A stretch of 64,000 nt of DNA from Viola odorata (lineage: Eukaryota; Streptophyta; Magnoliopsida; Malpighiales; Violaceae), in the NCBI GenBank assembly GCA_963691705.1, contig OY829537.1, forward strand, positions 64,146,304 to 64,210,303, given 5' to 3'. The translations under genes and the position numbers were made by a program. Below, one piece after another: positions 43,778-55,828 of the stretch. How positions within the stretch are numbered: the first letter of the stretch is position 1; the number at the start of each line of letters is the position of its first letter. The notes under the pieces are model-generated. The model ran no database searches. It had not been told where the DNA came from and saw only the letters and a program-made list of their open reading frames with translations.

Positions 43778-45993
43778 TTTAACCAGCTGACTGATAAAAT
43801 GCAAGGAGAAACTTCCCTTGGCCAAGGGGGGCCTTTAAACCAAATTGTTTTTTCTTTCTAGTCTCAAAAAATAAACCTTTTGCTGAGATCGATCTAGTTG
43901 TTTACTGGATCCTTCCAACTATGTAGACCCGAAGGTATCAGGAATAACATTAATCACCCAAGTTAAAAATCTAAATTGATCAGACCTAAATCTAACATGA
44001 ACAATATTGGAAAGAAATAAGATAACACTACAAAAAAAATTGTTTCATTCCAACGACAAAGTCGATCGAAAAAGACACTTTCTGTCGAAAATGAGATGTT
44101 TCGACGGCCTTTTCGACGTAACACTGTCATCGCCAAACAACTCATCGAATGCCCTATTTTTTGACCAAAATCATTGACACAAAAAGTTTTGGAGGGACTT
44201 ACAACTTCCAAGCCACTGAAACAACATTTTGTCAAAAATTAGAGGTTGACTTGGCACCTATTTTCGACGAAGAGTCTGTCAAAAAATAGAATTCAATTTC
44301 GACCGCATACTCAGTCGCAAACACTTTTTGACGGACATCCGTCGAAACATGTAAGTTTTATTATTCTTCTCATTTGCATGTTTTCGACCGACTGTTTGTC
44401 TAAAAAATTCCCCATAGGTTATCGATGGGTGTCTATCGAAACATGCAGGTTTTATTGTTAGTCCCTTTTGAATATTTTCGACGGACTTTTCGTCGCAAAT
44501 GTTTATCTCCATACGTTATCGACGGAGGGTGCAGTCGAAATATTTCAAGAGTTTTTGATGGCCTTTATGTCGAAAATGTTTAACACCTAAGCTTTTCAAC
44601 GGAAAGCGTCATTGAAATAGCTTGCATGTTTCCGACAGGCAAAGCTGTCAAAAATATGAAAATAATTTTTTTTACAGATTTTTATAAATATTAATAATTT
44701 AGCATTAATAATATCAGTAATATATAGTACTAACACTAATATTAATATTTATTATTAGTAATACTAATTAAATCGTATACATGAAAATCCTTTAGTTACA
44801 CATTTAAAGGTTCATAATTAAATGCTAGAAAACTAAAAATTAACTAAGTAAATATACTGAATAAGTCTTAAAAAAATTATTACCTGAAAGCTTGGTCACT
44901 ATCCATATCATATGGAGGATCCTCGCATGGACTGCCCTGTGTCTCTCAAACTCGGCCTACATCATCGCCTACAAATCAAGAGATTGTTGCGGCCTTTGCC
45001 TGTTCAATTCTTCCCGCAACATCCTTATCTCGACTTGCATCTAATCCTGCCTATGTGTCATGGTCTCCTACATCTCGGAAATTGTAGCCTCATACTGACT
45101 CTTTGCTTCCTGAATCCCCTCCTCAAATTGTTCTTTAACACGTCGGTTAAGTTCTTCTAGAGTAGGTATCCAAGTAGAAGATGAGCCTGGTCCTTTTGTT
45201 TTTAAAAATGAAGTATACATTAGATCGACAATTGATAAAACAAGAGTATAAAGTATGTGATGGTATTAAAACACACTTAATGGATATATGTTTCGACCAG
45301 TGTTATACAATCGTTATGCTGGCAAACAAGAGTATAAAGTATGTGATGGTATTAAAACACACCTAATGGATATGTGCTTCGACCAGTGTTATACAATCGT
45401 GATGCTGGCAAATGACCACCGATGACAACCACCTGATTTCTACTAGGTTGACCAAATGAATCTCAATGCAAAACATTTTTCAGCTGCATCTGAATACTGA
45501 GTTGCATAACGGTCCTTATATGTTTTCTGAAATTGACACAATTAGTTAAGAATTGTATGACAAAATTAGTAAAAATTATTGAATTGACAAAATTAAGATA
45601 TAAACATCACTTGCATTTTAATAAGTAGAAACGTTAATCAAATTGCAGTATTAATTACAAAGGAAGCTTCAATCCTACGGTTGACATATTTTTTGTCAGG
45701 ATATTTCTTGAAAATATGGGTGTGGTCATAAACCGTGACAAAAAGGATCGTACCACCCAAAAACTCCTCTATATTCCTCTCCTACAACATTCCAAATAAT
45801 GCATTAGTTAGGAAAAAAATAATTAGATCAAGTAAGACAACTAAATTCATTAAAGGAATGAAAAATGAAAAATGAAAGAAAAAAAGAGTTACAAAATATT
45901 ACCATATGCTCAATAGTCTTTTCGAAGCCTCTGCAACCCGCCGTGTGAGTGCCAAAGGTTTTTTCTTACCCCTCCGCACCACTCCATCGATTC
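43778..45993 (-). mobile_element. CACTA copy B with its left flank, uninterrupted and truncated
   Basis: The flank is 43778-44027 and the terminus CACTACAAAAAAAATTG begins at 44026-44028. Subterminal TCGACGGA-type repeats follow. The minus-strand coiled-coil exon corresponds to about 44930-45180 but contains stops. Similarity to copy A ends abruptly at 45993 (CCATCGATTC). An 86-bp internal direct repeat (AGTATAAAGTATGTGATGG at about 45245 and 45330) is shared with copy A. The sites where the CRM-like and Athila elements entered copy A are empty here. Confidence 0.8.
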
Positions 45994-47371
45994 TTCTTGT
46001 TCCGTTGGGATATCGCCTGGAACTCCCAACAAGTCAAAAGCCTCTCTAGAATATAAAGACCAAGTTTCTAAGCCCTTTGAGATTCAAGAAACCAAATATT
46101 TGAATTGTTCTTTGCCTTTCATCTCTCTCTCTAGAAGGCAAAAGTTCTTCAAAGGTCTTTTTTTTTTTTCAAGAGTGTTGCTTCTGCATGATTAAGTTTT
46201 TTTTTTCTTGAGGATTAGTTTGCATTTGTTGGATTGTCAATTGTTAGATATCGTGTTTAGATTCCTTGTATTCCATTTGTTTTAATTTAAGCTTTAATAT
46301 TTGTGAAGGCTTAGGTTAAGGATAGTATTCTCCTTATAAGTGGACATAGGATTCAATCTAGCCTAGAATTAAATTTGTATTAGGTAAGCTTGTGCCTAGT
46401 ATAAAAAGCTTGTGATAGGTTTCCAAGCTTGAACCTTGAAAAAGTTTGTGCGGAAAGGTATTAGACACCCTACTCGTTTGGGTTTAACATAGTGTCAAAT
46501 TGAATATGTTCATTTCATGATTTACATCAATTGGTTTTTGAAAAAAACTCGATAAGACAAGATATATAACATTAATGAGTGAAATTTACAAGTTAAGAGG
46601 AAAAAGACATTAAGTCAAATTAGAATGCACAGATGGAATGAAGTCGAAAGGAACAATCAAATAAGAAACTTAGAATGAAATATGCAATGACTCGATGAAC
46701 ACGGGAACAATGATTGACTCGAAGAGATGATTTAGCAAAGATTGAATATGAAGACATGACCAATGCAATCAAACATCATAAAGAGTTTTATTAAAACCAA
46801 GTTTGAGAATTAATCAAGTTTTAAATCAATGATCTTGCAAAAACCAATTAATAGAAAACTCAATCAAACAAAATAAGTTTTGATCAATTATCGACGTCAA
46901 ATGTTAATTAAGACAAAGTTAGTCATAAGAAATTTAGTTACATAAAGAACACATTATTTTCATGTTAATAATATCAATCGTTGAGGGAAGGAGAAGACAA
47001 CAAGTTTTGCAGTTTACTCCGTAGGGATTTCCTACGTACTCTCACGAAGAGAGATCAAATCACACGTAGTTTCTAAGTTTCATACAATCATGAGAAATAC
47101 TTGTCATGGTGCTAATAAATACAATTGAATAATCATCTCAACGAAGAAGGTTGGTTTCGAGGTTAACTCTCAATCGGCGAACAACAATATTTTGATTTAT
47201 CCTTCTTTGAGAAGATCATGTCAAGATTCCTTAGAACTATGTCAAGGTTTTCTGATTATGGTATTAAACTCGATTAAACATCAAAGAATGACATTATTCA
47301 AAATGGAGGTTTCACAATAAAGTTTGGAACATGCATATTCTATCGTAAAGTGAATGTAAACAAATGCATAG
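45994..47371. other. Unassigned AT-rich DNA
   Basis: About 1.4 kb without a long open frame. It contains pyrimidine runs (46120-46210) and sequence like GGTATTAGACACCCTACTCG that faintly resembles an Ogre-type LTR interior. I cannot assign it. Confidence 0.35.
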
Positions 47372-48658
47372 TGCCGCACCCCCTTTTTGGATTTATTTGC
47401 GCGATGCAAATTTGGGACCAGATGTGAGACAAAATTGGACTCATCTCACATGATGCAATGAAGTCGCCACCCTATTTTAATTTCTAGGTTTAGGGAACCT
47501 ATTGTTTAAGAACATGGCAGAAAACAAAATAAAAAAAGCTAAGGCAAAAGTGGGTCTGAACCCAAGAACAGTGGTTCGGGGTCGTATTATGGACTCGGGA
47601 AGGTGTCAGGCACCCGAGTCACATCCTAGAAAGGTTACCGGATAAACGAGGTGTTTAAATCGTGCTTAAAAACTTCCTAATTTAGTGATCATGCCCAATA
47701 GATTTATTACTTTTAACATTTCTAAATATTCATGCATACTAGTGTAAAAACGTTAAAATAAATAAAAGGGAGAGAACTTGTACTTGTTAGGAGGTCGCGT
47801 GTGTATTTACCCAGTGAATCGGTGCTAAAGAGGGAGAAGATTTTTGTGTGGAATGAACGAGGAAAAATGAGCGCCCGAGCTTGATATTTATAGGGAATTT
47901 TGGCGAGTGGATTTGGGCAACGAGCTGCGCATGGTAACAGAGCTGGGAGCGTGGGCCGGAGTAGTGCTTATGATGGGACTTTGTGTTGATCTCTTTGGGA
48001 CGACGAACGAGGCCGAACGCTGAGCTAGAACGAGGCTCTGATTCGCTTCTGTTCTTGGGCAGAAAAGGTGGTAAGGTGAGGTGTAGGGGAAAGGTTATTA
48101 ATTAGGTAGCCGTTGATCTCGGTTGACTTTCAAAGTCAACCAGATCAATGGTTAAGGCCAAGTCAAGACTTTCCTGTTGATTTTTTGGTTCGAGCTAGTG
48201 GTACAAGCAATTTTGTTAAAAAACTCGACCCGAATATACTAGACCGTAGAGTAAAATAAAATGAAATTATTAGTATAAAGCAAGTGGCGAAAAATTCATC
48301 ACATAATTCGATAAAAATATTAGTTTGTAAGCGATAAAAGTTCGAGCGTAAAAAAGAAAAATTGAGCGAAATGCAACGAGATAGCGCGAGTTAGAATAAT
48401 AATAAAAAATAAGTAGCTAATGAATGAAAATGTTCGATCATTGGTTTCGAGAATTTTACTCGGAACCGATATGAATTCGAATGAAAAAAGTGATAAAAAT
48501 GTGAAAAAGTGACGAAATAAAATTTAAATGATATGAAGCGTAAAAATAAACATCAGTTGGGGGAAAATAAATGGAAGTATGATTTTAGAAAAAATGGTGT
48601 TTGAAAATGTGAAAAACATTTTGATGCAAAATTTAAAATCAAAAATCGGGTAGCAACA
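47372..48658 (-). mobile_element. Solo LTR of an Ogre-related family, minus strand
   Basis: Ends mirror the Ogre LTR: on the minus strand TGTTGCTACCCGATTTTTG... to GGGGGTGCGGCA. Length 1287 bp, shorter than the 2.25-kb LTR, so it is a related but distinct family or a deleted copy. Flanks CATAG/CACAG form a 5-bp duplication with one mismatch. It keeps a hairpin (48110-48151), TATA (47885-47892) and a PBS-like box (47456-47469). No internal region remains, as expected after LTR-LTR recombination. Confidence 0.82.
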
Positions 48659-49919
48659 CACAGTATCAGTCATACTTTGTTAGTATGAATTAGTGGGTCA
48701 TGAGATTGATTAGCTTATATGCAAGATGATGCATGACATGTGATGGGTGCAATGTTTTAGGTTAGGCTTTCAATGTAGATGGCTCTTGGAGACAAGTTTC
48801 AAGTTGACGATCAAAGAGGAATCACCTAACTTTGAGAATCAATCTACCCACCTTTTTATACTTGAACCAGAACCAATTTGATGTACAAAACCTTGAAGTA
48901 GATTGAAAATAAAGCAAAAGATATGGAACAATATTGATAAGAAATCAGAAGATGAAGAAATACAAATGCAGAAAAAATAAAGAACGATTAGATCTAACGA
49001 AATAATTGAATGAAAAATCTTTATTTGCCTTTTTTGGGAATAAAGAGTTTAGCTGAAAATAAAAAATATAATAAAAATCATAAAAGATGAACGCTAAGAG
49101 ATTTTCTCCAATGAAAAGATACATGGACCATAAGTATTGGACACTCATAGTGTCCAGCCTTCAAGAGATCAGTTAATTCTGAAACTTTAGCCTTCGAGAG
49201 ATACAAAAATGTGTCTTCTCTCTTTGTCATCTGCTCCGGGTATCATCATTCCACGACAAAGCTGAATCTTGAAATTAGGTCAGAGCACCTCCAAAATCGA
49301 CATATATGCTTCTTCTTTTTGCTAAATCACCTTTTTCTGGCCCTCATCTGCAACAAAGTAAAAAAAAACACACTCTTTTTAGCATAATCAACATCTTGTA
49401 CCCAAAAAGATCGGATCTTATACCAATTTATTTACCCAATCAAGATGGTGTGTAAACCAATGTTGTCAATCCCTTATCGGTGAGCATCTCGGTTTGATTA
49501 TTGGTACAAGATGTACTAATCCTAGTTAAAATACAGGTTTTTGTTTGCATCTCAATACCCTATTTTCTTATATATAACACATAAATTTACAAAATTGAAT
49601 GAACTTATAATCCATTTTCAGTATTGGGATAAAACGTATCGTTTATACAAACTGGTATGATCGTATGACTGATATAAATCGAGATAGAAAATGAGATGAT
49701 ATGATATATTTTATATCTTGTTTTAATATTGGGATGAAATGGAATAGTATGAGAATAATAAGATTGGTGTGAACTATCTAGTGTAAAAAAGGAAGTGTGT
49801 TCGCAGTCATGGTCAGGTCGTATCCGCCTTTCGTTATCTTAAAACGGTCTTCTGTTACAAAACTGGATTCTAGCAATGTATTTATTTTGTCAATTCATCA
49901 CTGCCGGGGGAAATGTATA
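48659..49919. other. Unassigned AT-rich DNA
   Basis: Short open frames only (longest 67 codons on the minus strand, low-complexity). ATATGATACG-like words repeat around 49600-49730. No element ends recognised. Confidence 0.35.
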
Positions 49920-50442
49920 GGCTGTGTTTGGGGTTCAAGGTTACCAATCCAACCTTTTCCCCACCCAAAATGGTTGTTTGGTGTTTGGTAACACCACTCC
50001 AATTTATCAATGCCCAAATGGGCTCGCATCCCACCGCAGGAAAAGCAAGGAAATGCAAGGATTTTGGGCTGGAGCAAATTGCTCCAGCAGGAGGTTGAAC
50101 CTCCATTTGGCTCTCTCTCTCTCCCTTTTTTCCTTCTTTTAATTTTGTTTTGATTTTTTTAAATTATATATTCAACAAAATAAATTAAAAATTATCACAA
50201 TAAAATCTCTACCCCAAGATAATTAATTCTAGATCCACTTTTCCTATTTTTATTAATTTTTTAAAAATGAGTTTTATACCCTTTATGGTCACTTTACATC
50301 CAAATTATAGTTTTGAAAAACTGTTTACCAAACACCTCAAGTATCTCACAACACTTTTAAATTTTTTTCCCAAAAGTCATTTTCCCACTGAATTTTTTCC
50401 CACCGATCATTTTCAGGTTGAACTGGAACGTCAAACAGAGCC
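49920..50442. mobile_element. MITE with 20-bp terminal inverted repeats
   Basis: GGCTGTGTTTGGGGTTCAAG at the left and the reverse complement of the right end, GGCTCTGTTTGACGTTCCAG, match at 16 of 20 positions. ATA flanks both sides. The ends resemble PIF/Harbinger (Tourist) MITEs, although their usual target is TTA/TAA. No coding capacity. Confidence 0.5.
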
Positions 50443-50769
50443 ATAGTCGTTTTCCATCTCCTAGTCAATATTAGTGAACCGACTGAAATGTGTAAAATTT
50501 CTTTCATGATGGTGACCGAATTGAACGTGATGATTAGACGCATTAAATTATTTATTTGACTGGATTTTTTTCCACAAACAGCACTTATTTTCTCTCTTTT
50601 TTTTCTTTTCGTTTTTTTTCCTTTCGTCTGTCACAAATAGAGCTATGAATTTAATATATATATATAAAAAGTAAAATGGTATTTTCAAGAGTACATGTTA
50701 CTGTTGAAAATTGTACCTTGACAAATTAACTTACTTCATATGAAGTCAGCTGACCCTTTTCTTTAAAAA

Positions 50770-51260
50770 AAAAAACTTCATTTACTGATGAATTTAGTTT
50801 ATCTGTCCGTAAAAGCTTTTCTAAAATATACCTTAAACAGATTAATTTACTCACCCTATTTGTAAAAGATCTCCAATCAAATTCTAAAATGTTAGTTTAA
50901 TCTTCGTGTTAGTAAAAATAAATCAAACATATATATTTATGAACTTTTATTTTGTTGTAAAAAAAATTCCAAGTAAATCCCTTAACTGGTTAATTTAGTC
51001 ACTTTTGTTTGTAAAGATTTCCTGTCAAAGCCCCAAAATAATTAATTTAAATCTCCGTGTTCGAAAAATAATTATATTTGTTTCTAATTTTTTTCCAAGT
51101 AAACTCCTAACTAATTAATTTAGTTTCTATATTCGTAAAAAAAATCCAATCAAATATGTATATTATTGATTTAGTCCTTGTGTCCGTAAAAAAATTCAAT
51201 CAAACTTATGTATTTATGAAATTTCATACTTTTTCATGTGTTTATAAACTTGATTTGACT
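50770..51260. repeat. Degenerate ~80-90-bp tandem repeat
   Basis: The phrase TTAATTTAGTC...GTGTTCGTAAAAAAATTCCAATCAAAC recurs about five to six times with strong divergence, consistent with an old minisatellite. No gene. Confidence 0.55.
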
Positions 51261-51288
51261 AAAACACACAACATTACTCCTTCTAGTA

Positions 51289-51420
51289 CTCCCCCTCCAT
51301 CCCATTTTATAAGTTCACCTTAACTTTTCTAACCGTTTAAGAAAAGAGTAAAGGTTTCTTGTCGAGTTGTATTTTGACACTAACTTTCCACAACTATCCT
51401 TAGTCTAAACTATTAACGGT
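51289..51420. mobile_element. Stowaway-like MITE fragment
   Basis: After a TA dinucleotide comes CTCCCCCTCCATCCCATTTTA, a Stowaway/Tc1-mariner MITE end (CTCCCTCCGTCCC type). The right end was not found, so its limit is arbitrary. Confidence 0.4.
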
Positions 51421-51516
51421 GAAGAATTGAACATAAAATGTTTGTGGCACAGTGATCTTGTGAGCTTCTAAGTAGGAGTCAAGGAGCTGACCAGTTTAAA
51501 GTTCGAACCTTTAGAT

Positions 51517-51972
51517 TAGTAGTGGCAAAATGGACGGACGTCCATATGCTCGACTCATTCGTCCAAATTTAGATGGGATATGAATAATATTTTTTGTCCC
51601 ATTTAATAAACAGGTCGGGTAAAATCCGTCCCGCTATATATATAGACAGACGGGACAAACCCAACGGGTTCCCGTTTATCCGTTTATTACTTAATTTAAA
51701 AAAAAAAAAATTTCAAAAAATATAATTTTTCAAAAAAAATACTCTTATTTTTCGAAAAAAATTATTTTTCAAAAAACATAATTTTTCAAAAAAAATTCAA
51801 TTCCCAAAATAAAATTATTATTGGAAGGGAACCCGTCCAAACCCGGCTAATTTAGATGAACGAGTCTTATCCGTCCATTTATTAAATGGACTTGGACTAG
51901 TCTGTCCAGCTTATTTATTGGACTCAATGGGAATGGTCCATGAACGTCCGTCCGCCCATTTTGCCACCCCTA
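51517..51972. mobile_element. hAT-type MITE with perfect 8-bp target duplication
   Basis: CTTTAGAT flanks both sides (51509-51516 and 51973-51980). The left end TAGTAGTGGCAAAATGG and the reverse complement of the right end TAGGGGTGGCAAAATGG agree at 15 of 17 bases. Subterminal GGACGGACGT motifs are also inverted. 456 bp, no coding capacity. 8-bp duplications and TAGGGGTG ends indicate hAT. Confidence 0.88.
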
Positions 51973-52282
51973 CTTTAGATCATACTTTATTTTACCCTTT
52001 TTCTTTTCTTTTGCCTTCTTCCATGTTTTCATTATTATACCAAAAAAATAATTAATTTCCTATTTTTTCCCGCCAAAGAAGTTTTAGGGTCCGTTTACCG
52101 TGGAAAAATCTCAGGTAGAAAAAGTGCTATTTTTTGAAAATTAGAATTTTTTTCATTTCAATCCGCAAAATGAAATACGTGTTTACTTCGCACTATTTTT
52201 AAAATTTTTCAAATTTGAAAAACTGAAAAATGTGTTTATTTCGCACTAATTTCCAAATTTTTGAAAAATGAAAACGTGTTTG

Positions 52283-52692
52283 GGCGTCATGACGCTTGAG
52301 CCTGGGCGTCATGACGCTGAGATGTTTTTTGCAAGAGCCCATCACTTCGGTTTGGGGCATCATGACGCTTGAGCCTTGGCGTCATGATGCTGATTTAATT
52401 TTGATAGAACCCATCACTTCTGTTTGGGGCGTCATGACACTGGGATGTTTCTCGCAAGAAGGCGTCATGACACTGGGATGTTTCTCGCAAGAACCCATCA
52501 CTTCTGTTTGGGGCGTCATGATGCTTGAGCCTGGACGTCATGACGCTAGGATGTTTCTTGCAAAAAATCATCAATTCTGTTTTGGGCGTCATGACGCTTG
52601 AGCCTAGGCGTCATGACGCTGGGATGTTTCTTGCAAAAAATCATCAATTTTGTTTGGGGGCGTCATTACCCTTGAGGCTGGGCATCATAACG
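52283..52692. repeat. Minisatellite with palindromic GCGTCATGACGC boxes
   Basis: About ten copies of GGCGTCATGACGCT or close variants, usually in pairs (..GCTTGAGCCTGGGCGTC..) separated by GGGATGTTTCTTGCAAGAACCCATCACTT-like spacers. The larger unit is about 80-90 bp. GCGTCATGACGC is a perfect 12-bp palindrome. Confidence 0.88.
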
Positions 52693-52987
52693 CTATAAAA
52701 ATCATCCGAAAAATAGTCCGAAAAAAAGGTTTCATCCAATTTGACGTCCAAAAACTTATAATTAATATTCCACAAAATTTGCCAAAATGATATCACATAA
52801 ATCACTTTTATATGTTCCAAATTAAATCACTTCCAATCCATTTGCCTCAATGATCAAAACAATGAACAAATGCAAGAACATTCATGATAAATTTGTTTCT
52901 AACTAAACAAATATGTATAAACAATATTCCTTAATATAAATGTCATCACAATATTCAGCATAAAAACCACAACTCTTCACCCATAAA

Positions 52988-54258
52988 TCATTCCAAAACA
53001 ACCTCCAAGTTAAAACCAAGACATAATATAAGTTTTCGTGTCATAAAATAAGCTACAATCATTCTAAACTCTTCAACCAAGACTTCCTCCTGTTGAGATG
53101 TACCCGGTGTCCAAAGACCTTCTAAATTGTAATAAGCTCTAGCCTTCTCGTTGAGGGCATGGACTATAACATTACCTAAAGAAACAACAAAAACCAGCAA
53201 GGATCAAACTTCCATAAGTTATCACCAAAATGCAAAAATTGGCAGCTACTCATGTTTTCCCTTCTATAAAGTTCAGAGTTAATTTCACTACTAGAGATAT
53301 GCCCATGTGAGGAATTGAAATCTGATAAGAACACATTAACAATGTTAAAAATTTAGAAATTAAGGAGAATTTCCCCCCTTGTATGTGGAATTACTAGTAC
53401 TACACAATGCTTGATAAAATACAACTGGGTCCAAGCCAAATCTCTAAATACTCAGTCACTCTTTAGCAACCTCCAAATTTTTTATAAAATACATTCTTGT
53501 CAGTTAACTAACATTAACACCCTCCCCGTCTTAAATAATATCAAGCTGCTCATGACCACTTATTTCTCAATTTACAGAAACCAATTTATGAATAGCATAT
53601 TCATATAATCCCTCCATCTATTACAAAGAATCACATTGTTAATTAGAAGTTGTGGGTATAATATGTTTAAAGTTAGAAATTGTTAATTAGGAGTTGCATG
53701 ATTTAGTCACAAGCACAGAGACAAGATTCTTTCTCATTTCCCCAATACAGCTCAGCAACTGAGTAGTGTTGGGCTTCAGGGTGAGACATGTTCAAGGACT
53801 CTACGTGGCAGGTGTAAGTGAAACAAAAAAGAAGGAGCAGGGGTTGTAGTGGTGTGGGGTTTAGCAGTTGTATTGAAATCCAGGAACTTGCAAATCAGAA
53901 CTTCAATAAAAGTATTTCATTGCTACACAAAAGTATATATCCGAACTGACAAGACAACATCCCTAAAATCACTAGAAATTCTGTATTTTGGTGTTTATCC
54001 AATAAAAAGAAAAGGAAAAGATAACATTATACTACCTACATACTCACCTCTGCTCTTCTTCTGAGAATTCTTCACCCTGATGAGCCGCACATTTATGCCA
54101 TGTTTCCCACGAAACTCATTAAATCCAAACAAAACCTTGGCGTCATAAAGCTGCCTCTTTCCAGACCTTTTCTCTTTGGCATCAAAGGTTATACAATACA
54201 TTATACCAGAATGGCCTTGGTGGTTTGCGTTGACAACTTTCGGATCCTCCAGCTCCAT
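52988..54258 (-). CDS. Spliced gene of unknown function, possibly cystatin-like fold, predicted 132 aa
   Basis: Model: join(54258..54048, 53175..52988), with an untranslated first exon ending at 54930. Splice sites are good: donor CAG|GTAATT at 54930/54929, acceptor TTTTTGCAG before 54261, donor GAG|GTGAGTATG after 54048, acceptor TTTCTTTAG before 53175. Exon lengths 211 and 188 add to 399 bases, and the frame closes correctly at TGA 52988-52990. The protein begins MELEDPKVVNANHQG, continues GIMYCITFDAKEKRSG (beta-strand-like), and the second exon has VHALNEKARAYYNLEGLW. The first exon faintly recalls plant cystatin-related domains (ITFDAKE... then VRLIRVK) but no QxVxG motif is visible. Function unknown. 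Confidence 0.6.
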
Positions 54259-54930
54259 CTTCTGCAAAAATTAATCAAGAAAATTAGCAAAAACAAACAC
54301 ACTCAATTTGAATTCAGGATTCAGAAGAATGAATAACAAAGACAAGAAATTAAACATGAAAGATGAAGAGTTTGGGATGATACTCCCACAGAAACCAGCA
54401 TCATTGCACACAAAATTCAGCTTACTGTCAATTGTTATCATTGATTAACTAGGATAAACGAGCTCAATCTATGGAAAAACGCAGAGCCCCATAACACTCA
54501 TGAATCAAACTTCAAGAAAAACACCAGAAAAAGTTTGAAACTTTCTTGCAAAAACGAAAAAATTGGCATCAAAAGCATCAAATTACCAGCACTTCAGAGG
54601 GAAAAGAAAGATACTACAGTAATATTTCATGTCATAAAGCAAAATAAAATCGGCTGATGGACACAGTGAAAGGTGCTGCAATCAAACATACACCATTCCA
54701 ATTACACCAAGCTTGAGCTAAAAAGTTCAAACACTAAAACCCAACTTCTTCAAAGCCAAAAAAAACCCACCTAAAGCGATATGCATCGTAAATTCCCGCA
54801 AAATTCCAAAATTGGTTCATGACAGTAGCTAAAATTCTCGACCAATATAACCCAAAATAAGAACGAAACGCAGAAAAAATGAAACGGGTAGAACATCAAT
54901 GAGGCAGAGAAGGTAAGAGATGGAATTACC

Positions 54931-55200
54931 TGAAGAACCGCAGAGGGAGACTGGACAGTGGGCAGCTGAAAACTGAGAAGAGCTCAGCTGAGAAGAGCCT
55001 AAGATGCCTAATTGAGACCTTCATACCAGTCCCCTCACACCCACCACACTTCATTAATTCCCCAGATTGGGACCCTTTTCTGGTATTTCAACCAATCATA
55101 CCAATGAAACTTCTCCAACGCCCACTCGGATTCGCTCTGGTTCATTGCTCCAGCGATAGAGACGATCGACGTTGGAGACGATCGGAGATGGAGACGAAGA
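54931..55200 (-). promoter_or_regulatory. 5' untranslated exon with a 36-codon upstream ORF
   Basis: Minus-strand sequence upstream of donor 54930/54929. A short ORF at 55145-55035 (MNQSESEWALEKFHWYDW..., stop TGA) precedes the main start and may act as a uORF, or may be an N-terminal coding remnant. The transcription start is not determined; 55200 is nominal. Confidence 0.4.
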
Positions 55201-55542
55201 AGAAGAATGACTGCGTTGAGGTTAGGCTTAGCAGAGGCAGAGGAGAAGAAATGAGAAAGGCAGTGTGAGAAGAAAAAGAAAAGGCCAAAAGTGGGTTTAT
55301 GAAAAAATCATTAAAGGGTACTGTTTGGCCAAATCAGAGACGCGTGTTTTCATTTTGGGCTGAAAAATGGAGAACTCAAATTTGAACCTCTCCAAATTTG
55401 TTCATTAATTTTAAAACGGAAAATTTTCATTTTCATTTTTGAATAAAAAATTATACAAAATAAATACATTTTCTAAAAAGTATCTAATTTTCTAAAAATT
55501 AGAGATTTTTTCAGAAAAATCTCCACCATAAACAGGCGCTTA

Positions 55543-55828
55543 GTGTTTAGGTAACATTCTACAAAATAAAATCACTATTGGTGTTTCAAAAAAAACCGCC
55601 ATCATCTTTAATAAAATGGAAAGATTATAGCCACAATTACTAGGTGTAAAAAAAAACTAAAAAATAATCTAGCTTAAAAAATTAGTCATTTCTTAAATAT
55701 TTTCATCAATATAAATTTATTAATTTAACAAAAGTACATATGTATTTAATTTGTTTATTGATTAAATTGTTTTACTAACTTTTTTAACCATTAAAACAAA
55801 GCAATAATTTGTTTTGCATTCTTCCACC
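55543..55828. other. AT-rich spacer
   Basis: No gene or element ends. Its last ~30 bases, with 56895-56926 and 61951-62000, form one ancestral sequence that is paralogous to about 51990-52083. Confidence 0.5.

Larger units (their letters stand above)
52087..55539. mobile_element. PIF/Harbinger-like TIR element carrying a gene
   Basis: TTA flanks both ends (52084-52086 and 55540-55542). The terminal 17 bases GGGTCCGTTTACCGTGG and GCGCCTGTTTATGGTGG (right end, reverse complement) match at 12 positions, and the next 60-70 bases are AT-rich with similar TTTTTGAAAATTAG-type words in inverted order. Inside are a palindromic minisatellite (52283-52692) and a spliced minus-strand gene (52988-55145 and upstream). 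No transposase is seen, so it would be a gene-carrying non-autonomous element. The TIRs are imperfect, so this is a proposal. Confidence 0.5.
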
